Under the pieces are notes generated by a model, which was not told the DNA's origin, ran no database searches, and worked only from the letters and a program-made list of their open reading frames with translations. 64,000 nucleotides of DNA, from the NCBI RefSeq assembly GCF_009664085.1, contig NZ_CP039268.1, positions 481,501 to 545,500 on the forward strand, written 5' to 3'. Made by a program: the position numbers and the translations under genes. Within the stretch, counting starts at the first letter, position 1. Each line of letters opens with the position of its first letter. Shown here in pieces: positions 8,530 through 18,797 of the stretch. Source of the stretch: Thermochromatium tepidum ATCC 43061. Lineage in GTDB: Bacteria > Pseudomonadota > Gammaproteobacteria > Chromatiales > Chromatiaceae.

Positions 8530-8694
8530 GGGGCGGTCCTCGTCGACATGGATGCGGCGATTCTAACCCAAGGCCCGCCGCTATTCCGTTACCTTACGTG
8601 AACGGTGCTTTAACCTGTTCAAGCCCTGGTGAGTGACAGAACCGAATGGTGCGAACTACATCGGTATACAACATCTTCGATGAGAGACACTGTG

Positions 8695-9287
8695 ATGGAT
8701 GACCTTTTGACCGCGCCGTCGGTCCGGTGCGTCCCTTTGAGTTTGATGGCGAGGTGGCGCGCGTCTTCCCGGACAGGGTGCGACGCTCGGGACCAGGCGA
8801 TGCCGAATTGGTTTGGCTTGATCGGTCTGATCGCTCACTGTATCGCCAGACCGGGGACGCGCTCCTGTGACCTGCGCTGCTCGCTAGGTGCGGTGACGCG
8901 CTCGATCCTGCCCCAGACCGAACCCGAGGTCTCTGTCGTCGCGATCGACAAGGCGCCGGCCATGATCGCTGGACTCCAGGCGCGCCTGGCCGGCGAGACC
9001 GAGCTCGATGCGGGGGTAACAGGTACTGGTTCCGCCCAATCATTACGCCGGTATGCGCAACCCCTGGTTCATCCCTGGCGTCGAGTTGCTCTTGGTCTGG
9101 ATGGGGCGGGTCGGTTTCTAAGGACATCGAAGTCGTCGACCTCAGCTGGACCACGATCGAAGAGCAGCACCCAACCGACTGGATGTGCTTCCAGTCACTG
9201 CCAGACCATCTCGATCCGCTGGATCCGAACCGCACCATCAAGGGTCATCCGGCCCCGGTACGGTCGATTCTCATCGCCCGAGCCTGA
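8695..9287 (+). pseudogene. Decayed cmoA'-'cmoB fusion remnant
   Basis: CmoA and CmoB make the cmo5U34 wobble modification of tRNAs. Here 8695 to about 9010 resembles CmoA in alternating frames: a start MDDLLTAPSV, then a different frame reading PVRPFEFDGEVARVFPD, then back to a SAM-binding stretch, CDLRCSLGAVTRSIL, and VVAIDKAPAMI. From about 9035 the sequence switches to the C-terminus of CmoB: NHYAGMRNPWFIPGVELL, a frameshift near 9118, then DIEVVDLSWTTIEEQ and a tail ending GHPAPVRSILIARA at 9287. At least three frameshifts and the loss of the 3' half of cmoA and 5' three-quarters of cmoB make this a pseudogene. No intact copy is in the window. Confidence 0.75.
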
Positions 9288-9498
9288 GCGTGCATGAACG
9301 CCATTCCAGCGGTGAGTCGAGAAGGTTCGGGTGACAGTGCGGTGGGCGGGGTTGTCGACCGCATAGCTACGGTCGTCAAGCCTCCAGGGATGGATTCGCG
9401 GCGTCCCTCGCCTGCCGTCTGCCGTCACCCGACTTGGCACAACCTTCGCCCCAGCCACCCGGCAACGACCGCCCATCTCCAGCATCCTCGAAAACACC

Positions 9499-9882
9499 AT
9501 GAATGCTACCCTTGCTATCTTCACAGGGGCCGGTCTCGGCGCACTGCTGCGCTGGTTCCTCGGCCAGCGACTCAACCCCTTCATCCCGAGCCTGCCGCTG
9601 GGCACGCTGGCCGCCAACCTGCTCGGTGGTCTGCTGATCGGCCTGGCCATCGCCTGGAGTGGGCGTCATCCCGGGCTGCCGGTCGAGATCCGCCTGTTCT
9701 TCATCACCGGCTTTCTTGGCGGACTGACCACCTTCTCGACCTTTTCCGCTGAAGTCGTCACCCTGTTGTCCAAGGGTGAGCTGCTCTGGGGGCTGATCGC
9801 AATCTGTTCCCATCTGATCGGTTCACTGACGATGACCGCCCTGGGAATCTGGCTCGTACATCTGTTGCTGACGCGCGCTTGA
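9499..9882 (+). CDS. crcB: Fluoride ion channel CrcB/Fluc
   Basis: A 127-aa integral membrane protein with four hydrophobic helices that exports fluoride as a dual-topology dimer. Family signatures are GALLRWFLG near the N-terminus, the asparagine-containing [14 protein letters not shown], and the [13 protein letters not shown] break of helix 3 that carries the polar track. The start is ATG 9499. It stands alone between the cmoAB remnant and the suf region. I found no convincing fluoride riboswitch ahead of it. Confidence 0.93.
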   Translation: MNATLAIFTGAGLGALLRWFLGQRLNPFIPSLPLGTLAANLLGGLLIGLAIAWSGRHPGLPVEIRLFFITGFLGGLTTFSTFSAEVVTLLSKGELLWGLIAICSHLIGSLTMTALGIWLVHLLLTRA

Positions 9883-10018
9883 ACAACGGCACCTGGACAC
9901 CATCACGGCGCCTCCTGAACGGTTTTGAGCGTCATAGATGGGCACGCGAGGATCTCCCGCTCGGGTGAGCTACAAGTCGAGGTCTGTGCATGCCGCCCGT
10001 CTTTAGGTAAGGCACCTC

Positions 10019-10184
10019 TATTTAAGGTGGCCCATCAAGACCATCGGGCCAGAAGGCTGCCACACACCTCGAGCGGTCTGCCAGGAAGGCGTGAACGCTA
10101 GAACGATTTCAAGCCCTGGCCCTGTATTAAGGTGGATCTCGGCAAAACGGGTCGGTGGCTCTGTAGGGGCGCCTTGAGGCGCGA
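10019..10184 (+). repeat. Left copy of an inverted repeat flanking the suf cluster
   Basis: About 165 bp here align, with a few substitutions and a ~10-base indel, to the reverse complement of 14559-14708. Shared blocks include CCCATCAAGACC, GGCTGCCACAC, TTTCAAGCCCTGGCCCTGT and CTCGGCAAAACGGGTCGG. The inner end of the copy reads into a REP-like palindrome (GTAGGGGC...GCGCGAT). No transposase gene is attached. The remaining intergenic sequence from 9883 to 10404 shows no coding signal. Confidence 0.75.
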
Positions 10185-10212
10185 TGACAGTGGGAGCGCC
10201 TTCAGGCGCGAT
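10163..10212 (+). repeat. Two tandem REP-like palindromes
   Basis: GTAGGGGCGCCTTGAGGCGC (from 10163) and GTGGGAGCGCCTTCAGGCGC (from 10190) are successive imperfect palindromes of the same type. Related units are at 14559-14581 (inverted) and 30174-30195. They resemble the dispersed REP sequences of many gammaproteobacteria and lie upstream of sufB. Confidence 0.6.
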
Positions 10213-10295
10213 GGCGGCGTTTGTTGCCGCCTCAACCGCCCCAATCTCGGCTAAAGCTGTTCCTAAGTATTAGGGCCGGGTTAGTAATTAGAGAA

Positions 10296-10301
10296 TATAA
10301 T
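10296..10301 (+). promoter_or_regulatory. Possible -10 element upstream of sufB
   Basis: A perfect TATAAT sits in an AT-rich patch (10281-10301) about 100 bp before the sufB start. No good -35 hexamer lies 16-18 bp upstream, which would fit an activator-dependent promoter. I could not recognise a clear IscR site, so the call is weak. Confidence 0.25.
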
Positions 10302-10404
10302 CGATCGCTCATTGATCTGAGCCGTTCTATAGACGTTGATTCCAATCCGAGCGGTCGCATATGCGAGGTCTAGAACATCACTCAAGAACGCGGAGCCAGG
10401 AGTC

Positions 10405-11850
<1,446 letters not shown>

Positions 11851-11874
11851 GCACGGTGTTGAACCGCACCGGGT

Positions 11875-11912
11875 GCAAAGGATCGAGACGCCGTGTGCTG
11901 GGCGTCCTTTGC
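11875..11912 (+). other. Intercistronic hairpin between sufB and sufC
   Basis: GCAAAGG...GACGCC pairs with GGCGTC...CCTTTGC (a 4-base internal bulge on one side and a ~7-base loop) within the 116-bp sufB-sufC gap. No T-run follows, so it is not a classical terminator. It could set relative expression through RNA processing or stability, which is an inference. Intergenic spacing this long is unusual in an operon whose other genes overlap. Confidence 0.4.
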
Positions 11913-11966
11913 GGTTTGAGCCTCTCATGCCTGGTGCCCGTCGAATTGATTGCTGGAGAAGCTGTG

Positions 11967-12719
11967 ATGCTGTCTGTCAAGGGCCTGCGGGCCAACGTGG
12001 GTGATCAAGAGATCCTCAAGGGGCTGGATCTAGAGGTCGGGTCGGGCGAGGTCCATGCCATCATGGGGCCGAACGGCTCGGGCAAGAGCACCCTGTCCCA
12101 CGTCTTGGCGGGACGCGAGGGCTATCGGGTCACCGCCGGATCCGTGACCTTCGTGGGACAGGACCTGCTCGCGCTCGAACCCGAGGAGCGGGCCCGGCTC
12201 GGACTCTTTCTGGCCTTTCAGTACCCGGTCGAGCTGCCGGGCGTCAACAACACCGCCTTCCTCAAGGCCGCGCTCAACAGCCTGCGCAAGGCGCGCGGCG
12301 AGCCCGAACTCGACGCCGTTGCCTTTTTGCGTCTGATCAAGGACAAGCTCAGGGTCCTGCATCTCGACGAATCCCTGCTCAAACGCCCGGTCAATGTCGG
12401 TTTTTCGGGGGGCGAAAAGAAGCGCAACGAGATCTTCCAGATGGCGCTCTTGGAACCCAGGCTTGCCATCCTCGACGAGACCGACTCGGGGCTCGACATC
12501 GACGCCCTGCGCGGGGTGGCCGAGGGCATCAATGCCCTGCGCTCGCCCGAGCGCTCCATGATCCTGGTCACCCACTATCAGCGTCTGCTCGACTACATCC
12601 AGCCGGACTATGTGCACGTCCTGGCGCAGGGTCGCATCATCCGCTCGGGTGGCAAGGAACTGGCGCTGGAGCTGGAAGAGAAGGGCTACGGCTGGATCGA
12701 CGCGGAGCTGGCCGCATGA
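11967..12719 (+). CDS. sufC: Fe-S cluster assembly ATPase SufC
   Basis: A 250-aa ABC-type ATPase that drives conformational change of the SufB-SufD pair during cluster assembly. It has Walker A (GPNGSGKST), the signature FSGGEKKR, and Walker B followed by the SufC-specific LAILDETDSGLD. ATG 11967, preceded by GGAGAA, gives the standard start MLSVKGLRANVG; the longer frame upstream overlaps sufB and is not coding. sufD starts inside its stop codon (ATGA), so the two are coupled. Confidence 0.96.
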   Translation: MLSVKGLRANVGDQEILKGLDLEVGSGEVHAIMGPNGSGKSTLSHVLAGREGYRVTAGSVTFVGQDLLALEPEERARLGLFLAFQYPVELPGVNNTAFLKAALNSLRKARGEPELDAVAFLRLIKDKLRVLHLDESLLKRPVNVGFSGGEKKRNEIFQMALLEPRLAILDETDSGLDIDALRGVAEGINALRSPERSMILVTHYQRLLDYIQPDYVHVLAQGRIIRSGGKELALELEEKGYGWIDAELAA

Positions 12720-14080
12720 ACGCCCCCTTGGCTCAGGGTCTCGAACACTGGTTGCCGGCGCCGGATGCAGGCCCGGACTGGCTCAAGGAGCGTCGCCAGC
12801 AGGCGCGTGCCTGCTTGAGTGCCCAGGCGCTGCCGCATTCCAAACAGGAGGCCTGGCGCTACACCAGCCTCAAGGGTCTGCTCGAACAGCGGTTCCGGGC
12901 CATCGACGCGCCGCCGAGCGCGGTTCGGCCCGAGGACCTCGCGGCGGTGTTGATCCCGGGCCTCGACGCCCATCGCGTCGTGCTGGTCAATGGCCGTTTC
13001 GCCCCCGAGCTCTCGGCCCTGGATGAGCTTCCGGACGGGGCGCGGGTTGGCGGACTGCGCGACTGGCTCGGGCGCGATCCCGAATCCCTGCGCGATCGGC
13101 TCGATGCGGTGCGCGGTGAATCCAACGCCTACTTCGCCCTGCTCAATACCGCCGGACTCGACGATGGTCTGGTGGTATGGCTGGGTGCCGGGGTGCGGCT
13201 TGAGCGCCCGCTCGAACTCATCCAGCTCTCGGTCGGGCTGGATGAGCCGCGCGTCGCCCAGCCGCGCCATCTGGTGCAGCTCGAGGCCGGTGCCCAGGCG
13301 ACCCTGATCGAACGCTATGTCGGCCTGGGCGCCTCACCCTACTGCACCAATGCGGTCATAGAGGTCGCGCTCGGGCGCGCGGCCCGACTCAGACACGAAC
13401 GGTTACAGATGGAGGGGCACAACGCCTTCCATCTCGCTGGTGTTTATGTGGTCCAGGACGCCGACAGCCACTACGCGGGTCTCCACATCGGTCTGGGCGC
13501 CCGCTGGGCGCGCACCGAGCTTAACACCCGTTTTCGGGGCGAGCATGCTGAGGCCGTGTTGCAGGGGCTCTATCTGGCCGGCGATGGTCAGTTGCTCGAC
13601 TACCACCTCGACATCGAGCACGCCGTCCCACACTGTCGCAGCGCGGAGGGCTTCAAGGGGCTGCTCATCGGGCAGGGGCGGGCGGTGTTCGATGGACGGG
13701 TGCTGGTCGCCAAGGGCGCCCAAGGGAGCGATGCGGCCATGTCCAACCGCAATCTGATACTCTCCGAGCAGGCCGAGATCGACACCAAACCCCAGCTCGA
13801 GATCCAGGCCGATGACGTCAGGTGCAGTCATGGCACCACGGTCGGCCAGCTCGAGCCCGAGCTGCTGTTTTATCTGCGCTCGCGCGGCATCGACGCGGCC
13901 CAGGCGCAGCGGATGCTATGTCTCGGCTTTGCGGGTGAGATCATCGACCAGTTGGGGAGCGAGGCCGTGCGTGGGCAGGTGGCCGCGGTGATCGAACAAC
14001 GGCTGGATGAGGGGAGTGGCTCAGGCGCATCCGACGATGGGGCCTTTGAGCCTGCGCCTGATGTTTCGCGGAGGACGTGA
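12716..14080 (+). CDS. sufD: Fe-S cluster assembly protein SufD
   Basis: A 454-aa partner of SufB in the SufBC2D complex. It has an N-terminal helical part with KQEAWRYTSLKGLLEQRF, typical of SufD, then a beta-helix, and the C-terminal family block AEGFKGLLIGQGRAVFDGR followed by CSHGTTVGQLEPELLFYLRS. Start ATG 12716 overlaps the sufC stop by four bases. Roughly the last 35 residues are a polar tail without recognisable conservation. The next gene begins at the stop codon. Confidence 0.95.
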   Translation: MNAPLAQGLEHWLPAPDAGPDWLKERRQQARACLSAQALPHSKQEAWRYTSLKGLLEQRFRAIDAPPSAVRPEDLAAVLIPGLDAHRVVLVNGRFAPELSALDELPDGARVGGLRDWLGRDPESLRDRLDAVRGESNAYFALLNTAGLDDGLVVWLGAGVRLERPLELIQLSVGLDEPRVAQPRHLVQLEAGAQATLIERYVGLGASPYCTNAVIEVALGRAARLRHERLQMEGHNAFHLAGVYVVQDADSHYAGLHIGLGARWARTELNTRFRGEHAEAVLQGLYLAGDGQLLDYHLDIEHAVPHCRSAEGFKGLLIGQGRAVFDGRVLVAKGAQGSDAAMSNRNLILSEQAEIDTKPQLEIQADDVRCSHGTTVGQLEPELLFYLRSRGIDAAQAQRMLCLGFAGEIIDQLGSEAVRGQVAAVIEQRLDEGSGSGASDDGAFEPAPDVSRRT

Positions 14081-14508
14081 TGAACAGACTGGCCCGCTTT
14101 GCCGGTTTCGGCCGAGATCAACAAAGACCGGACGCCGCGGAGAGAGAAGAACGGGCGGCACTGGAGGCCGGAGACCAGGAGGTCCCAGTGGCGCGCCTGG
14201 ACCCCGAGGAACTGCGCGAGCCGATCATCGCCGCGCTGCGCCGCGTCCATGACCCCGAGATCCCGATCAATCTCTATGACCTGGGCCTGATCTATCGCAT
14301 CGACATCGACAACAAGGGCGATGTGGCGATCGAGATGACCCTGACCGCCCCCGGCTGTCCAGTCGCCGGGATGATGCCATTGATGGTCAAGCGCGCCGTG
14401 GAACAGGTCGAGGGTGTCGGGCAGGTCAGGGTTGAACTGGTCTGGGATCCACCCTGGAGCGCCGACAACATGAGCGACGAGGCGCGCTTGCAGCTTGGGT
14501 TGATGTAA
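14080..14508 (+). CDS. sufT: SufT-like MIP18/DUF59-family Fe-S maturation protein
   Basis: A 142-aa protein with an N-terminal charged segment of about 40 residues and a MIP18 (DUF59) domain: HDPEIPINLYDLGLIY and MTLTAPGCPVAGMM, the latter with the conserved cysteine. Members linked to suf operons are auxiliary factors for cluster maturation or transfer. ATG 14080 has GGAGG five bases upstream; an adjacent GTG at 14077 is possible but too close to that site. It closes the operon. The classic partner genes sufS and sufU/sufE, which supply sulfur, are missing, so a desulfurase must come from elsewhere. Confidence 0.88.
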   Translation: MNRLARFAGFGRDQQRPDAAEREERAALEAGDQEVPVARLDPEELREPIIAALRRVHDPEIPINLYDLGLIYRIDIDNKGDVAIEMTLTAPGCPVAGMMPLMVKRAVEQVEGVGQVRVELVWDPPWSADNMSDEARLQLGLM

Positions 14509-14558
14509 GTCGCCTCAGACACCCGCCAAATAGATTAATCCGGCCCTTTAAGATGTGG

Positions 14559-14708
14559 ATCGCGCCTTACGGCGCCCCTACAGAGCCGCCGACCCGTTTT
14601 GCCGAGACCCACCTTGACAGGGCCAGGGCTTGAAATCGCCCTAGCGTTCACGGACCGCTCAAGGCGTGTGGCAGCCTTTTGGCCCGAGGGTCTTGATGGG
14701 TCAACTTA
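14559..14708 (-). repeat. Right copy of the inverted repeat flanking the suf cluster
   Basis: The reverse complement of this segment aligns along its length with 10019-10184, including the REP-like terminal palindrome (14559-14581). The pair encloses the whole suf cluster within about 4.7 kb. The rest of 14509-15015 has no convincing gene; a 32-codon frame at 14709-14807 starts directly at the repeat edge. Confidence 0.75.
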
Positions 14709-15015
14709 ATGGATCGGGAACCGTTCACCTCCTTGGTGAGCGAGATCCGCCGTCTGCCCACGCCCTCGCCCACCCTAGTCAAGGCTCAAGTTCCAGGTGC
14801 TGCTTGAGCCCTGACGTTCCCCGCACGGCATCCTTCAGCCAAGAGATCCAGGAATCCTGCGTCGACGATCACGGGGACTGGACTCAAGCCCTTGACGCCG
14901 GCCCACCCAGACCGCCTAAATGGATCACCCGATCATCCCTGGCTTTCAGGGGATACCCCTCCCCGGTCCTCCACATAAACGGGGGGTCCGCCATCGCCAT
15001 TAGGATACAAAGCAG

Positions 15016-16902
15016 ATGACGCTCAATCGCAAGATGACCCTCCTCTTCATCGCCTTGGCAGCGAGCATCCTAGCGGCGTTGGTGATCATCTCACTCTATG
15101 CCTTCCGCTCGTTTGCGCTGACATCATCGACGGCCCATGTCAAAACCGCCGCCGAGATCGTCCGTGTGCATCTGACCGAGTCGATGATCAATGGCACCAT
15201 CGGTAAACGCGAGCAATTCCTCAAGCGTTTGATGGAGATCCAGGGATCAAGCACGGCGCGGGTGATCCGTTCGCCCTTGGTGAGCAGACAGTTTGGTGAA
15301 GGGCTGCAACGCGAGATGCTGGCCGACCGCATCGAGCTACAGGTCCTACGCGATGGCAAGCCGCGCTTCAGTCTGGTCGACGAGATGGGTGAGCCGGTGT
15401 TTCGCGGCACCATCCCCTATATCGCCAGTTCTCAAGGGACGCCGAATTGTCTGCAATGCCACCAGGTGAACGAAGGCGATGTCCTGGGTGCCATCACGAT
15501 TGAACTGCTGTTGTCCGGATTGCGTAACCATGCGCTCACCAACGTGGTGGGCATCATGGTCACAGTCGGGCTGTTTTCGCTGTTGGCGATCTTCGGCGCC
15601 CGCCGGTTGATGCTGCCAGTCGGCGAGACCGCCAGCGAGATCGGCGAGGTGGTGCAACGGGCGATCAAGGGCCAGTTTAGGGTGCGAGTCACGCAGCGCA
15701 CCAAGGACGATATCGGACTTATCGCCGCCCATGTCAATCGGCTGCTCGAGCATCTGGAACAAGGCTTGGCGCGCATCATGGACAGGGTCACCGAACTGAC
15801 TGGGCGCATGCCAAGCGGCATCGACAATCAGCTCGAGGCCACCATCGACATGGTCAACAGCTTGGCGGACGCCGCGACCTTCAAGGCGACCATCGAGGAA
15901 GATGAGCGCCAGCATGAGATCTACGACCGTTTCGGACGTCTGCTGACCGAGCGTTTCGGCCTGCGCGAATACTCGTTTTACGAGACCCTGGATAACGGAC
16001 ACCTGCAGGTGATCTGCGTCGACGGTGAGGGCAGCTGCAGCTGTCGGTGGTGCGATCCACAGATCCTGGTGCGCAGCGAACGCTGTCGCGCCCGCCGGGC
16101 CGGACATGTGGTCGATGGGCTCACTCAGGAGCACATCTGTACGGCCTTCATCCCAGAGGCTAAGGGGGGCGAACCACGTCGCCATTATTGCGTACCGATC
16201 ATTCAATCGGGGGTCATCGGCGCCTTGGTACAGCTGGTCACGCCCGCGAGCACGGCCAGCTGCCTGGCGCTGCAGACGCCCTACATCCTGATGTTCATCC
16301 GGGAGATGGCGCCGGTCCTCGAGGCCAAACGACTGACCGAGACCCTGCGTCAATCCGCCCTGCATGACCCCATGACCGGATTGCACAATCGGCGCTTCCT
16401 CGAGGAATATGTTGAGACCCTGATTGCGACGACCCGGCGTCGACACACCAGTCTGGCCGTTCTGTTGCTGGACCTGGACTATTTCAAGATGGTCAATGAC
16501 ACCCACGGACATGACGCTGGAGATGCGGTCCTCAAGTCTCTCGCCGAGCTGTTGCAACAGAGTGTCCGCGCCTCGGATCTGGTCGTTCGCTTCGGTGGCG
16601 AAGAGTTCTTGATCCTCTTGCCCGATACCAGTGGGGACGCGGCCCTGAAGGTGGCCGAAAAGATCCGCGCCTCGGTCGAAGGGTACAAATTCCGCGTCGC
16701 GGGTGGTGAACTGAGGAAGACGATCTCGATTGGGGTGGCCCTGTTTCCCGAAGACAGCGAGACCTTCTGGCAGACGGTCAAATATGCCGATGTGGCCCTG
16801 TATCGAGCCAAGGACGAAACCGCGTGTTGCGCTTTGCGCCTGAGATGTGGCAGGACGAAAACAGCAACTATTAAAAGTGCCGCCCTGCTACAGGCTCGAT
16901 AA
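15016..16902 (+). CDS. Membrane heme c-binding diguanylate cyclase (GGDEF), C-terminus altered by a frameshift
   Basis: A 628-aa predicted c-di-GMP synthase. It has a transmembrane helix at about 8-32, a periplasmic domain with a c-type heme motif CLQCH at 145-149 (a Tll0287/DUF3365-like layout), a second helix near 175-196, a HAMP-like stretch, a cysteine-rich GAF-like region, and a GGDEF domain. The catalytic motif is RFGGEEFL and the domain begins DPMTGLHNRRFLEEY. A redox or gas-sensing input is inferred from the heme motif. At about 16814 the frame is broken: the expected ending RNRVLRFAPEMWQDENSNY is encoded in the +1 frame and stops at 16874, whereas the annotated frame runs on through unrelated residues to 16902. 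The catalytic core lies before the break and may still work. Confidence 0.85.
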   Translation: MTLNRKMTLLFIALAASILAALVIISLYAFRSFALTSSTAHVKTAAEIVRVHLTESMINGTIGKREQFLKRLMEIQGSSTARVIRSPLVSRQFGEGLQREMLADRIELQVLRDGKPRFSLVDEMGEPVFRGTIPYIASSQGTPNCLQCHQVNEGDVLGAITIELLLSGLRNHALTNVVGIMVTVGLFSLLAIFGARRLMLPVGETASEIGEVVQRAIKGQFRVRVTQRTKDDIGLIAAHVNRLLEHLEQGLARIMDRVTELTGRMPSGIDNQLEATIDMVNSLADAATFKATIEEDERQHEIYDRFGRLLTERFGLREYSFYETLDNGHLQVICVDGEGSCSCRWCDPQILVRSERCRARRAGHVVDGLTQEHICTAFIPEAKGGEPRRHYCVPIIQSGVIGALVQLVTPASTASCLALQTPYILMFIREMAPVLEAKRLTETLRQSALHDPMTGLHNRRFLEEYVETLIATTRRRHTSLAVLLLDLDYFKMVNDTHGHDAGDAVLKSLAELLQQSVRASDLVVRFGGEEFLILLPDTSGDAALKVAEKIRASVEGYKFRVAGGELRKTISIGVALFPEDSETFWQTVKYADVALYRAKDETACCALRLRCGRTKTATIKSAALLQAR

Positions 16903-16917
16903 CACACGGTAAAAACC

Positions 16918-18363
16918 ATGCACTGGCGTGCCCTCATCCGGCTATTCGGCCTGCTATTGATGCTCTACAGCCTGAGCTTTGTGCCATCGCTCATCCTAGC
17001 GCTCGTCGACCAGGATGGCGAGTGGTGGGTGTTCCTTGCCTCGCTGGTGCTGACCGCAAGCGTTGGTCTGCTGCTGTGGTGGCCGAACGATCACTGCGAC
17101 AACGAGCTGTCAGTGCGCGATGGATTTCTCGTCGTGGCCTTGTTTTGGGCGCTGCTTGGGCTGTTCGGCGCACTGCCCTTCATCTTCGGGTTGCATCTGA
17201 ACCTGACCGATGCGGTCTTCGAGTCGATCTCAGGCTTCACCACCACGGGCGCGACCGTCATCGACGGACTCGACCAGCTGCCGCCCTCGATCCTCTATCA
17301 CCGTCAGCAGATCCAATGGCTCGGTGGTATGGGCGTGATCGTACTGGCGGTGGCCATCCTGCCGCTGCTGGGCGTGGGCGGGATGCAGCTCTACCGGGCC
17401 GAGGCCTCGGGTCTGACCAAGCATGAAAAACCGACCCCCCGCATCGGCGAGACGGCGCGCGCGTTCTGGTCGCTGTATCTCGGCCTGACAGTCACCTGCG
17501 CGCTGGCCTTCTGGCTGGCCGGGATGACCCCCTTCGATGCCGTCGGCCATGCCTTCACGACCGTGGCCACCGGCGGCTTCTCGACCCATGACGCCAGTCT
17601 AGGGTACTACGACAGCCCGCTGATCGAGGCGATCGCCATCGTCTTCATGCTCGCAGGCGGGATCAACTTCACCGTCCATTTCGTCGCCTGGCACGACCAG
17701 GATGTGCGCGCCTATCTGCGTGACCCGGAGACCCGGGCCTTCGGCCTGATCGCCCTCGGTGGTGCGCTTTTCGTCTCAGCCAGCCTCTACTGGATCGGTG
17801 TCTATGCCGATGGTTGGCAGGCGCTTCGCCATGGCACCTTTCAGGTCGTCTCGATCCTGACCAGCACCGGATTCAGCACCGCGACCTTCAGCGACTGGCC
17901 GCTGCACATCCCCTTGGTGCTGGTCATCCTCTCCTTCATCGGTGGCTGTGGTGGCTCGACGGCAGGTGGAATCAAGGTCTTGCGGGTGATACTGCTGGCC
18001 AAGCTCGGCGTCCGTCAGCTGTTTCAATTCATCCATCCGCACGCCGTGTTGGAGGTCAAGATCGGGCGCCGTCTCATCCAGGAGGAGGTGTTACTGTCGG
18101 TCTGGGGCTTCTATGTGCTCTATATCGCGACCTGTCTGCTATTGACAGTGGCCATGATGGCCGCTGGGCTGGATCTGGAATCGGCCGTCGGCGCGGTCTT
18201 CACCACGGTCAACCTCTGTGGGCCCGGGCTCGGCGAGGTCGCCGTCACCTTCGCCACGGTTGATCCGGTGGTCAAGTGGCTGGGCATCTTCGGGATGCTG
18301 GCGGGGCGGTTGGAGATCTTCACCCTGCTGATCCTCTTCATTCCGGCCTTCTGGCGGCATTGA
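16918..18363 (+). CDS. trkH: Trk-type potassium uptake membrane protein
   Basis: A 481-aa potassium channel subunit with the four pseudo-repeats of the Trk/Ktr/HKT family. Selectivity-filter segments are visible, for example SISGFTTTGATVI, TTVATGGFST, LTSTGFST and TTVNLCGPGLGE. It would work with a cytoplasmic TrkA regulator, which is not in this window. ATG 16918 follows the cyclase gene by 15 bp. Length and topology are normal for the family. Confidence 0.95.
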   Translation: MHWRALIRLFGLLLMLYSLSFVPSLILALVDQDGEWWVFLASLVLTASVGLLLWWPNDHCDNELSVRDGFLVVALFWALLGLFGALPFIFGLHLNLTDAVFESISGFTTTGATVIDGLDQLPPSILYHRQQIQWLGGMGVIVLAVAILPLLGVGGMQLYRAEASGLTKHEKPTPRIGETARAFWSLYLGLTVTCALAFWLAGMTPFDAVGHAFTTVATGGFSTHDASLGYYDSPLIEAIAIVFMLAGGINFTVHFVAWHDQDVRAYLRDPETRAFGLIALGGALFVSASLYWIGVYADGWQALRHGTFQVVSILTSTGFSTATFSDWPLHIPLVLVILSFIGGCGGSTAGGIKVLRVILLAKLGVRQLFQFIHPHAVLEVKIGRRLIQEEVLLSVWGFYVLYIATCLLLTVAMMAAGLDLESAVGAVFTTVNLCGPGLGEVAVTFATVDPVVKWLGIFGMLAGRLEIFTLLILFIPAFWRH

Positions 18364-18797
18364 GTTTGGAGCACTCGGTCGATAGATGAGATGACTGTTC
18401 TGTCATTGCCGCGCTCACATCGGCGAGTGCCTTCAGCCAGGGCGGCACGGTGTGATCATGATCGTTGCCGGCCCGTACCGCGCACGCGACGTTCAGACCC
18501 CAATCCTTACGAACGCTCGCCAGCCGATCGCGCGCAATGGCCGGGGACTGGTTGTCGCCGTCGATGGAGGGGGCAACAGAACGGGGCGGCTGAAGCGGGA
18601 CAGTGAGCAGGACGGGCGGGCGCGCTCTTCAAGACCGCTCGACGCGCCTGTCTGCCGGCACAGACGCCTCGGACACGACAGGTGCGGATGATGCGCACCC
18701 ATCCGTGGGCGATCCCTCGTCTTCGAGGCTGGGTTTAGGCTCGGTCTCGGCGTCGAGCACTTCGAGCGGTCACAGGGCGATTTCCATCGATGTCTCC
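18364..18797. other. Gene-poor spacer with possible short remnants
   Basis: About 430 bp without a credible full gene. On the plus strand a frame from 18452 begins MIMIVAGPYRARD, which faintly resembles the start of DUF4406-like proteins but decays at once. On the minus strand 18787-18629 forms an acidic, proline-containing frame behind a good GAGGAG site that is interrupted by TGA at codon 6. Neither is strong enough to annotate as a gene. Confidence 0.3.

Noticed and set aside
9360-9498. Fluoride riboswitch upstream of crcB
   Set aside because: I looked for the conserved pseudoknot pattern and could not find a convincing match; a covariance-model search of 9280-9498 would settle it.
14709-14807. 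Short open frame MDREPFTSLVSEIRRLPTPS starting at the edge of the right inverted repeat
   Set aside because: At 32 codons it might be the truncated start of an HDOD-like protein, but the resemblance is too weak and no continuation follows.
15346-16557. 403-codon open frame antisense to the GGDEF gene
   Set aside because: There is no domain, no ribosome-binding site and the composition is typical of a shadow frame.
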